Below, piece by piece: positions 17,171-24,744 of a stretch of 64,000 bases of DNA. A program made the position numbers and the translations under genes. Position 1 is the stretch's first letter, and each line of letters opens with the position of its first letter. The stretch is from Polyangia bacterium (GTDB lineage: Bacteria > Myxococcota_A > Polyangia > Nannocystales > Nannocystaceae), in contig JAUIFF010000006.1 in NCBI GenBank assembly GCA_030429545.1, positions 365,165 through 429,164 on the forward strand, given 5' to 3'. The notes under the pieces were generated by a model. The model worked only from the letters and a program-made list of their open reading frames with translations. It was not told the DNA's origin and did not search any database.

Positions 17171-18469
17171 CTACTTTTTGTCGGCGCCGAAGAAGTACTG
17201 GAGGCTGCCGCCGAAGTAGAAGCCGGTGTTCCAGCCACCTTGGAAGTTGATGCCGAAGGTGTCGCGGATCAAAAACCGCATCGAGAGCATGAGGTTGACG
17301 ACCGGGCCGACGGGGGGGATCTCGCTGACCTTGGTGCGGCCTAGGGCGGTGAGATCTTCGTCGAGACATTCGTTGGTTGTACAACTGGCGAACCTAAACG
17401 GGTTGCCGTGGCCCTCGCTGTCGAGGGTGAGGTCGCCCTGGGCGGGCTCGGGCACGCCGTTTTCTTCCATGTCCTGGTACTTGGGTGTGCACTTGGTGAA
17501 GTCGGAGTAGTCGCTGAGGGAGTTGCAGGTCTCTTGGAACGAGCCGTCCTCGCCGATGCTTCCGGCTTCGCCGGTGCTGAGGTTGCGGCCGATCGGGGTT
17601 TGGAACACACCCTCGCCGGTGAAGATTCCGAGGCCGATGCCGCCACCGCCACCGAACTGGAAGGCGAAGTCGGGGGTCTCGACGATCGTGCCGCGGGCGA
17701 TGAAGTCGACTTCGATAAACACAAAGTCGAGGTTGACCTCGGTGTAGTCGCCGGCCGCGAAATCACAGTCGCCGTTGCTGCACTCGCTGTTGTCGAGCCA
17801 GATGCCATCGGGGGCGCGCAGCTTGTGCCAACCGACACTCGGGACAATGTCGAGGATCTTGGATGAGCGGTAGATGTACTCGCCGCCGACGTAGAAGTTG
17901 CAACCGTCGACTTTGGTGAGACCGCGGGATTCGGCAAAGCCACCGAGGTTGGCCCGGCACAAACTGTTGGTGTGCGAGCTCAGGGCGCCCGAGAGGATCC
18001 AGGTGGGAATGACGTTGAGTCCGCCACGGATGCCGATACCGTGTTTGCTGAAGTCGGCCGCGGGGGTGTCGGCTTCGGTCAATGTTGGTGCGGGTTCAGG
18101 TGCGGGCGCCGGTTCGGGGGCGGGGGCAGGCTCGGGCTCCGGTGCCGGAGCTTCGGGCTCGGGTCGGTCTTCGGAGTCGGGAGCCTTGGAGCTGGTCGGT
18201 TGCTGCCACGAGGGATCAGCAGGCGCTTCGGGTTGGGCGGCACCTGTGGGCTGCGGTGGCCCAGCGGGCTGTGCTGCCGGTTGGGCCGGTTGAGCCGGTT
18301 GGGCCGGCCCAGCCGGTTGGGCTGCGGGCTGGGGCGCTTGGACAAAGCCAAAGCCAATGTTTCCCGAGGGGGCAAAGGGGTTGGCCTGGGCCACGCTGGG
18401 AGCCATGACCAACGCGAGGGCGAGACATCCACCAAAGAGCGGGCGGGGCGAGGTGCGTGGGCAAACCAT
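17171..18469 (-). CDS. Secreted outer-membrane beta-barrel-like protein with Pro/Ala-rich N-terminus
   Basis: 432 aa from the ATG at 18469, which gives a classical signal peptide (LFGGCLALALVMAPSVAQA). The frame is open further upstream but without a leader. Residues ~45-130 are low complexity: PAQPAQ repeats then a PEPEPAPAP run, a likely periplasmic linker. The rest has short alternating hydrophobic strands, glycine- and aromatic-rich, ending in LQYFFGADKK; this fits a beta-barrel, and several cysteine pairs (CSNGDC, CTTNEC) could form extracellular disulfides. No specific family recognised. Divergent from the aminopeptidase gene. Confidence 0.75.
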   Translation of the reverse strand: MVCPRTSPRPLFGGCLALALVMAPSVAQANPFAPSGNIGFGFVQAPQPAAQPAGPAQPAQPAQPAAQPAGPPQPTGAAQPEAPADPSWQQPTSSKAPDSEDRPEPEAPAPEPEPAPAPEPAPAPEPAPTLTEADTPAADFSKHGIGIRGGLNVIPTWILSGALSSHTNSLCRANLGGFAESRGLTKVDGCNFYVGGEYIYRSSKILDIVPSVGWHKLRAPDGIWLDNSECSNGDCDFAAGDYTEVNLDFVFIEVDFIARGTIVETPDFAFQFGGGGGIGLGIFTGEGVFQTPIGRNLSTGEAGSIGEDGSFQETCNSLSDYSDFTKCTPKYQDMEENGVPEPAQGDLTLDSEGHGNPFRFASCTTNECLDEDLTALGRTKVSEIPPVGPVVNLMLSMRFLIRDTFGINFQGGWNTGFYFGGSLQYFFGADKK

Positions 18470-18589
18470 GGCCCAACTATAAATCAAATCGCCGAGTGAA
18501 AGCAGGAATTGGACAGTTTGGTCGCGACCTGCAGCGATTGCCGGGAACTGTTGTCGCGATAGGGTGACAATCGCGTGCGCGCGGTATAA

Positions 18590-20032
18590 ATGCGTCTGCA
18601 GATGTCGTTTCAGCTTCCGAGCCAAGGTAGTTGGGTCTTTCTCGAACGCCGCAAGCGGTTGGTCAAACAGCTCGGTGATGTGGCGTTTGTCGTGTTTGCC
18701 GGGACCTATCGGCCTCGCAACTACGCCGCCAACATCTATCGCTACCGCAGCGACAGTCATTTTTTGTATCTCGTTGGCGCCCATATGCCAGGCGCTGTAC
18801 TCGTCGGCCGGGGCGAGCAGTGCGAGATTTTTGCCGAACCTGAAGATCCGCAAAACCCCCTGTGGCATGGCGATCAACCGGGTTGGGATGAGGTTGTGCG
18901 GCAAACGGGCGTCTCGGCCGTGCGACCGCTTAGCGAACTCGACGACGCGTTGACGCAACTCGGAGGGGTCGACAAAGTCGCGACATTACCCGCCGTCGAT
19001 CCGGCCACGCGTGCGTGGCAAGCCGCCCTGCTTACGCGTTCTTGGGGTCAGGCTTCGGTGCCGCCGCTAGCAACAAACGACGCCGCCCTCGCCGATGCCA
19101 TGGTCAACCTGCGGATGGTCCACGATTCGCCGGCCCTCACGTACATGCGCGAGGCTGCAGCTGCGACCCGGGCCGGGCATTTGGCTGCGATGGCACAGAC
19201 CCGTGCCGGCGCGCGTGAACACGTGATCCGGGCGGCCCTCGAGTCGGAAATTATGGCCCGCGGGATGGCGATGGCCTACGGCAGCATCGTCACCGTCCAC
19301 GGCGAGATTTTGCATAATGAAGATCACCACCACCTGCTCGAGACCGGCGATCTGTTGCTGGCCGATGCCGGTGCCGAGTGCGAGGGCTGGGCCAGTGATG
19401 TCACCCGCACCTGGCCGGTCTCCGGCAAGTTCTCGCCAACCCAGCGCGCGATTTACGACATCGTGTTGCAGTCGCAGGTCGAGGCCTGTGATCGGGTTCG
19501 CAGCGGGGTTCGCTATAGAGATCTTCACCTCGGGGCGTCGTTGACCCTGACCCGCGGTCTGGTCGAGCTCGGGATCTTGCGCGGGACCCCCGAATCACTG
19601 GTCGAGCGCGGCGCCCATGCTCTGTTTTTCCCCCATGGGCTCGGCCATCTGATCGGGCTCGATGTACACGATATGGAAGATCTCGGTGATCGCGCGGGCT
19701 ATGCCCCAGGGCGCGAACGCAGCGAGCAGTTTGGCCTGTGCTACCTCCGGCTCGACCGCGACCTGCAGCCGGGGATGGTCGTGACCATCGAGCCGGGCTT
19801 TTACAACGTGCCGGCGATCCTCCGCGATCGCGACATCTGTGGCCAATTTGACGCCGATGGCACGCTCAACCGCGAACGCTTGGCGCAGTTTGCCGACGTC
19901 CGCGGGATCCGAATTGAGGACGATGTTTTGTGCACAGCCGGCGACCCCGAGGTGCTGACGGCCGCGATCGTCAAAGATCCGGCCGGAATCGAAGCCCAGG
20001 TCGGTGCCGCCCTGGCCGACGAGCGCCGCTAG
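18590..20032 (+). CDS. Xaa-Pro aminopeptidase (M24B, PepP-like)
   Basis: 480-aa cytoplasmic metallopeptidase removing N-terminal residues preceding proline. An aminopeptidase-P N-terminal domain (YRYRSDSHFLYLVGAHMPGA) precedes a pita-bread catalytic domain with the five metal ligands: Asp in LLLADAG, Asp in WASDVTRTW, His in HGLGHLIGLDVHD, Glu in TIEPGFY and Glu in IRIEDDV. Length is close to E. coli PepP (441) plus a short tail. No clear ribosome binding site distinguishes the ATG at 18590 from the one at 18602; the latter gives MSFQLPSQ. It is divergent from the outer-membrane protein gene. Confidence 0.93.
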   Translation: MRLQMSFQLPSQGSWVFLERRKRLVKQLGDVAFVVFAGTYRPRNYAANIYRYRSDSHFLYLVGAHMPGAVLVGRGEQCEIFAEPEDPQNPLWHGDQPGWDEVVRQTGVSAVRPLSELDDALTQLGGVDKVATLPAVDPATRAWQAALLTRSWGQASVPPLATNDAALADAMVNLRMVHDSPALTYMREAAAATRAGHLAAMAQTRAGAREHVIRAALESEIMARGMAMAYGSIVTVHGEILHNEDHHHLLETGDLLLADAGAECEGWASDVTRTWPVSGKFSPTQRAIYDIVLQSQVEACDRVRSGVRYRDLHLGASLTLTRGLVELGILRGTPESLVERGAHALFFPHGLGHLIGLDVHDMEDLGDRAGYAPGRERSEQFGLCYLRLDRDLQPGMVVTIEPGFYNVPAILRDRDICGQFDADGTLNRERLAQFADVRGIRIEDDVLCTAGDPEVLTAAIVKDPAGIEAQVGAALADERR

Positions 20033-20070
20033 CTGGGCCGGTGTTCACGGACCCCCTCAGAATTGTCAGC

Positions 20071-20160
20071 TCATGGAACTCAGATTGCGCCCGTGATACC
20101 CTGGCGCGAGTTCCTGCGGACCCATACGGTCTTCTCCGCTCGTCGCTCGGAGTTCCATGA
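20071..20160 (+). promoter_or_regulatory. Inverted repeat enclosing the start codon of the Ig-like lipoprotein
   Basis: TCATGGAACTC at 20071-20081 is perfectly complementary to GAGTTCCATGA at 20150-20160, leaving a 68-nt loop. The downstream arm contains the start codon ATG at 20157, so an mRNA starting upstream of 20071 could hide its own initiation site. No T-run follows, so it is not a terminator. Whether the stem forms is untested. Confidence 0.45.
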
Positions 20161-21614
20161 TGAACCTACGTTCCTGCCTCTTCCTGTCTGCGGTCGCCGT
20201 GTCTGTCATCGTCGGTGGCTGCAACAACCGCGATCCCCTCGCGCCCTACGATTTCCTCAACGGCACCTGTGCAAACATGCCCCCGGGGATCCAGGGCATG
20301 ACGTACATGTACCAGCCCGACTTCTCTGGAGGCGTAGCCCCCTATACATGGGAAGCAGTTGGCTTGCCCCCCGGTTTGGAGATCGATCCCGACACCGGCC
20401 TGATCTCCGGCATTCCGAGCGAGTTTGGCGAGTACAACGTCGTCATCATCGTCACCGATGCCAACGGCCGCCGCTCCGAGGTCGCATGTGGTTCGTTTGA
20501 GGTGCAAGAAGCCGATGAGCTCATGCTCGAGTGCACGGCTCCGCCACCCGCGGTCCAGGGCACGACCTACTCGCACATGCCCATTGCGACAGGTGGCACG
20601 CTGCCGCTGTCGTGGAGTGCCACGGGGCTGCCCGCAACCCTCACCATCGACCCCGAAACCGGCGAAATCTCGGGTGAAGTGACCGATGCAGTGGGTTTTT
20701 ACCCAATCACGATCACCGTGACCGACAGCTCCGATCCACCGGCAACAGCCGAGTGTATGACCGAGCTCGAAGTCCGTCCGGGCCTCAGTGTCGACCCCGA
20801 GCCGCTCGAGATGCTCGAGTTCTATCCCGACAACTGTGTACCTGCAAACAGTGGGATCGACATCGATCAACTGATCGCCGACGGCGTGGTCGTGGGCGGC
20901 GATGGATCGCCGATCACCTGTTCGTTTGAGGCCTTCACTAACCCAGATCTGCCTCCGGGAACAGGTTTTCGGGGTCATGGTAATCTTCCGCTAGGCATTA
21001 CCCAAAACGATGACTGCACCGCGGTTGGTACGGTTGCTGCGAGTGAGCCCCACGGCATGTACGTGTGGATCGCAACCCTGACCCAGGAGAGCACCGGGCA
21101 AAAGACCTATGTTCCCTACTGTGCGCCGCAGATGGTGCAGCCGGGTGGTGCCTACGACATCTCGATCACGCAAAACGGCGACCCGGAAGCCAAATTTAAG
21201 CCGGGGTACGCGACTATGAGTGGAGGCGCGTTCTCATTTGGTGACGACAGCCCGGATCCGTTGGTCGAAATCGTCGAACCTTGCACCAACGATAGGTGCT
21301 TTTACGGATTCTTTTTCTTCTTCAACTCAATCTCGTCCGATACAGGTGGAATCGTAAAAGATCCGAACCAGGCTCTTCCGAATAAAATGGGGATGTCCCA
21401 CCCATTGCAGGTTTTCGAAAACGACATCATTGATGGACTGAGGGATCGCTTTTGGGTTGTTAACACTGAGTGGCACTACTGCCTCTATGGTACGGATACG
21501 CCAGATGAGGAGGCTGCTGCTGCCGAAAATGAAGCCCAGTGTGGAGACGCGGATCTTGCGATGATAAATGGAAATGGTTCCCTCGAGTTTGGGGTGATCG
21601 TCCGTCCGCAATAG
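20157..21614 (+). CDS. Lipoprotein with two putative Ig-like (He_PIG-type) domains
   Basis: 485 aa. Leader MMNLRSCLFLSAVAVSVIVGGC ends in a clear lipobox (VGGC). Two related ~85-aa modules follow, each with G(V/T)xPxxWxAxGLPxxLxIDPxTGxISG, the signature of He_PIG/putative Ig domains seen in cell-surface proteins. The C-terminal ~280 residues are unrecognised and contain several cysteines. From about 21230 to 21610 the DNA is visibly A+T-richer than its surroundings (runs such as TTCTTTTTCTTCTTC), suggesting that the last ~125 codons have a different origin. Likely anchored to the outer membrane; role unknown. Confidence 0.8.
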   Translation: MMNLRSCLFLSAVAVSVIVGGCNNRDPLAPYDFLNGTCANMPPGIQGMTYMYQPDFSGGVAPYTWEAVGLPPGLEIDPDTGLISGIPSEFGEYNVVIIVTDANGRRSEVACGSFEVQEADELMLECTAPPPAVQGTTYSHMPIATGGTLPLSWSATGLPATLTIDPETGEISGEVTDAVGFYPITITVTDSSDPPATAECMTELEVRPGLSVDPEPLEMLEFYPDNCVPANSGIDIDQLIADGVVVGGDGSPITCSFEAFTNPDLPPGTGFRGHGNLPLGITQNDDCTAVGTVAASEPHGMYVWIATLTQESTGQKTYVPYCAPQMVQPGGAYDISITQNGDPEAKFKPGYATMSGGAFSFGDDSPDPLVEIVEPCTNDRCFYGFFFFFNSISSDTGGIVKDPNQALPNKMGMSHPLQVFENDIIDGLRDRFWVVNTEWHYCLYGTDTPDEEAAAAENEAQCGDADLAMINGNGSLEFGVIVRPQ

Positions 21615-21699
21615 TCCACTGGCCGGGGCCCGCCCCGGTCGAAGGCGCACGGATCGACCGGTGGATTCAACCGTTGCAAGACATGAGTAGTCGACACGC

Positions 21700-23313
21700 G
21701 TGAGCACTCAGGACAAATCCGCCGCCCTGCGAGACCGCCGTGTCGCGCGTGTCATCGATCGTGAAATCGCCCCGATTTGGCACGATCGATTTGCCCGCTT
21801 GATCATCCGTAACCTGCCTAGTCGGACAGGTCAGTTTGTGCTCGACATCGAGTGTGGGCCGGGGCGCCTGACCACCGAGATTTTGCAGCGAACCGATCGC
21901 ACAACCCGGGTGCTCGCGCTCGAGTCGTCGCCTTCGCTTATCGAGCTCGCCAAGTCGCGGGTACGGCCGGAGTGGAAGCGCCGCGTCTATCACAAGCCAG
22001 GCACCTTCGACGACATCATGGCGATGGGGGACGCGACCTACGACCTCACCCTCGCCAACTTGGTGCTCAACGAAACCCACGATATCGGCAGTGCCATCAG
22101 CGAGATGCGACGGATCACCCGGCCGGGTGGGCGGGTGATGGCGACGATGCCACTACACGGCAGTTGGGAAGAGGTCGAAGATATCTTTGCCGAAGTGCTG
22201 CGCGACGCCGGTCTCAAGGATGCGGCCCGTCGCCTCAAACGGTTTCGCAGCGTACGGCCCACGCCCGAGTCTTTGGCCAGCACCCTGCAAACACTCGGGG
22301 TTGAACGCAGCGACTTCGTGATTGAGCACGAGCGTCTGCAACTGTTATTCCCCAGCGGTCGTGAGTTTTTGTTTGCCCCGCTCATTGAGCACGGGCCGTT
22401 ACGCCTGTGGAAAGCAATTATTGGCAAGGAGGGGTCGGCAGCTGAGCTGTTTTGGAAGCTCAAGGAGGCCATCGACACCTACTACCAGGGCCATGTACTT
22501 GCAGTTACATTGGTTGCTGGGCTGATCCACATTGGCAAGCCCGACCCGGCGGCGAACCAGCCATCGCTCACCAGCGAATTTTGGCAACACTACCCGCAGC
22601 TCGATGCCCTGTGGGGCCGGTTGGCAACCGGTGGCGCCTCGTCGCCGTTCGATGGGTTTGGCGACGACGACTTAGACGACTTCGATATCGACTTTGAGGA
22701 CTCCGAGCCCACTCCCGCGGCGCCCGAACCTCAGCCCGAGCCCGAGCCCGAGCCCGAACCTGTGAGCCAGCCCGAGCCCGCGGGTGAGCCAAAGTCGAGG
22801 GAGTCGAGCTACGAGCCCTACTTGCTTGTCGACAAGGAACTTCCCCGGCCCAATTTTTCGTCGTTGCCGACGATCGTCGACGATGACGATGACGGCGCGA
22901 CCGCGATGTTTAAGCCGGTGCAGGCACAAACTCCCGCGGCCAGACCGTCTGAAAAGCCTGCAGATGTACCCACGTCGCGGCCCCGGGTGGCGACACCAGT
23001 GCCGGAAAAGCCTGTAGATGCACCAAAGCCGCGGATCTCGACACCCAAGCCGAGGGCAAAGCCGCGGTCGGGCGGGTTGCCGGTCGGTAAACCGCGGGGG
23101 TCTGGATTGCCGCGTGGAGGGTTACCCATCGGCAAAAAACGCCGCTCGGGCGTGGGGATCCCGGCGTTTAAACCTCCTCCGAAGGGTGATGCCCAACGCC
23201 CGGCCACGGGTGAGCAACCGGTCCGCAACCGGCCGGGCAAAAAGCCGCCTCCTGCACCGCGAAAGTCGGGAACCGTGCCAGTGTTTCGGCCGCCCACCGA
23301 CAAAAAGAAGTAG
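21700..23313 (+). CDS. Class I SAM-dependent methyltransferase with long disordered tail
   Basis: 537 aa from a GTG at 21700. Residues ~45-165 form a Rossmann methyltransferase core: motif I VLDIECGPGRLT, acidic end of strand 2 (VLALESSPSLIELAK), and YDLTLANLVLNE as motif IV region. Motif I has Glu-Cys where many have Gly-x-Gly, otherwise conventional. Residues ~320-537 are low complexity: an acidic DDDLDDFDIDFEDSE patch, a PEPEPEP run, then proline/lysine/arginine/glycine repeats (GGLPVGKPRGSGLPRGGLP). The tail resembles those of myxobacterial signalling proteins; substrate unknown. Palindromes overlap at 22494-22509. Confidence 0.8.
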   Translation: MSTQDKSAALRDRRVARVIDREIAPIWHDRFARLIIRNLPSRTGQFVLDIECGPGRLTTEILQRTDRTTRVLALESSPSLIELAKSRVRPEWKRRVYHKPGTFDDIMAMGDATYDLTLANLVLNETHDIGSAISEMRRITRPGGRVMATMPLHGSWEEVEDIFAEVLRDAGLKDAARRLKRFRSVRPTPESLASTLQTLGVERSDFVIEHERLQLLFPSGREFLFAPLIEHGPLRLWKAIIGKEGSAAELFWKLKEAIDTYYQGHVLAVTLVAGLIHIGKPDPAANQPSLTSEFWQHYPQLDALWGRLATGGASSPFDGFGDDDLDDFDIDFEDSEPTPAAPEPQPEPEPEPEPVSQPEPAGEPKSRESSYEPYLLVDKELPRPNFSSLPTIVDDDDDGATAMFKPVQAQTPAARPSEKPADVPTSRPRVATPVPEKPVDAPKPRISTPKPRAKPRSGGLPVGKPRGSGLPRGGLPIGKKRRSGVGIPAFKPPPKGDAQRPATGEQPVRNRPGKKPPPAPRKSGTVPVFRPPTDKKK

Positions 23314-23330
23314 CGGCGCGTAAATTGTTT

Positions 23331-24566
23331 ATGCAACGAAAAGCCTCTCGAACACCATCTTTGTGGGCTTGGCTAGTCGCCTTCGGTTTGGCCAGTGGGT
23401 GCCAGTCACCAACGGCATCGACGCCCACACCCAAGCCCAAATCGACACCCGCCGCGGACGGGGCCAGCCCCCCGGCTGTCCAACCAACCTCACCGGCCAA
23501 CCCCACGGCCAACCCAACGGCCAACCCAACGCAAGACGCCGCGGCGCCGCCGTTACGGGCGGACGGCACTGTATTTGCCGGGGCCGAACAGATGGGAACA
23601 CGGGTGACGATCAAGGTCTGGGTCGGCCCGGGCCAGACACCGACACAAGCCGGTGTCGCCATGCAGGAAGCGTTTGCCGAGATCGAACGGATTGAGGATA
23701 TCGCCAGCGAGTGGCGACCCCACAGCGAGCTGTCCCAGTTCAACGGACGTGCCGGTTTGCCGGCCTTTGCCATCAGTCCCGACCTGTACCGCATCTTGGC
23801 CCGTGGCAAAGAGATTGCAGCTGCAAGTAATGGCGCGTTCGATCCCACGTTTCACGGTGTCGGCTACCTGTGGTCGTTTCAGCCAGGGGCCCAACCACCC
23901 GACAGCAAGACGATCGATGCCCACCTCAAACTCGTGAATTGGCGGGAGCTCGAACTCGTTCCCGGCACCCCCGACCCGACGGTCGGAGCCAAGGGCACCC
24001 TGCGCAAAGAGGGTATGAAGGTCGGCCTCGGGGCCATCGCCAAGGGCTATGCCGTCGACCGTGCCTCGGATGTGCTCAAGCGCCACGGGTTTGTCCATCA
24101 CATTGTCGAGGGCGGTGGTGATACCTATGTCTCGGGCACCAAAAACGGCAAGCCATGGATGGTGGGTGTGCAAGATCCGAGTGGCGCCGGGGCGATCGGA
24201 GCGTTGCCCGTGCGTGACGAGGCTGTTGTGACCTCGGGCGACTATCAGCGCTACTTTGAGTTTGAGGGCGTTCGCTATGCCCACATCCTCGACCCGCGAA
24301 CTGGGCGACCGCTGCCCCAGTCCCAAAGTGCCCAAAGCGTGACGGTGGTCGCTGGCAACGCAACCGATGCCGATGCGATGTGCACGGCGGTGGCCGTGAT
24401 GGGGCCAAAAGATGGGATGGCGTTTGTCGAGTCCCGGCCGGAGATCGAAGCCGTGATCATTTCGCCAACAGGCGAGGTCATGGTCTCCACAGGCCTCAAG
24501 GACCGCTATCTGCCGACGGATAAAAAGCCGGCTGAGGACGAGAGCACGGCGAATACCGACAAATGA
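23331..24566 (+). CDS. apbE: FAD:protein FMN transferase ApbE, lipoprotein
   Basis: 411 aa. Covalently attaches FMN to Thr/Ser of flavoproteins such as Nqr/Rnf subunits in the periplasm. The leader ends in LASGC (lipobox), followed by a ~45-residue Pro/Thr/Ala linker with ANPTANPT repeats. The ApbE fold is clear: MGTRVTIKVW, IASEWRPHSELSQFN, LGAIAKGYAVD, VEGGGDTYVSG, VTSGDYQRYFE, HILDPRTGRP and the metal-binding stretch NATDADAMCTAVAVMG. The ATG at 23331 is chosen; an upstream TTG is in frame. No flavoprotein target gene is nearby. Confidence 0.95.
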   Translation: MQRKASRTPSLWAWLVAFGLASGCQSPTASTPTPKPKSTPAADGASPPAVQPTSPANPTANPTANPTQDAAAPPLRADGTVFAGAEQMGTRVTIKVWVGPGQTPTQAGVAMQEAFAEIERIEDIASEWRPHSELSQFNGRAGLPAFAISPDLYRILARGKEIAAASNGAFDPTFHGVGYLWSFQPGAQPPDSKTIDAHLKLVNWRELELVPGTPDPTVGAKGTLRKEGMKVGLGAIAKGYAVDRASDVLKRHGFVHHIVEGGGDTYVSGTKNGKPWMVGVQDPSGAGAIGALPVRDEAVVTSGDYQRYFEFEGVRYAHILDPRTGRPLPQSQSAQSVTVVAGNATDADAMCTAVAVMGPKDGMAFVESRPEIEAVIISPTGEVMVSTGLKDRYLPTDKKPAEDESTANTDK

Positions 24567-24744
24567 CATTGTTTTTCGGTGAATTGCCGCAACTGCCGCA
24601 GTCGCATAGGCGCAGATCTCGGGCCCGGCGGGCGCTCTAGACTGGTAAGATGTGACTGCGGCCTTCGCTGGGACGTGGTTTGTCGAGCGAGTGACTGCGC
24701 GGCATCCCACCCACGCGTGTCAAAGAGCCGACAGGGCGATTTTT

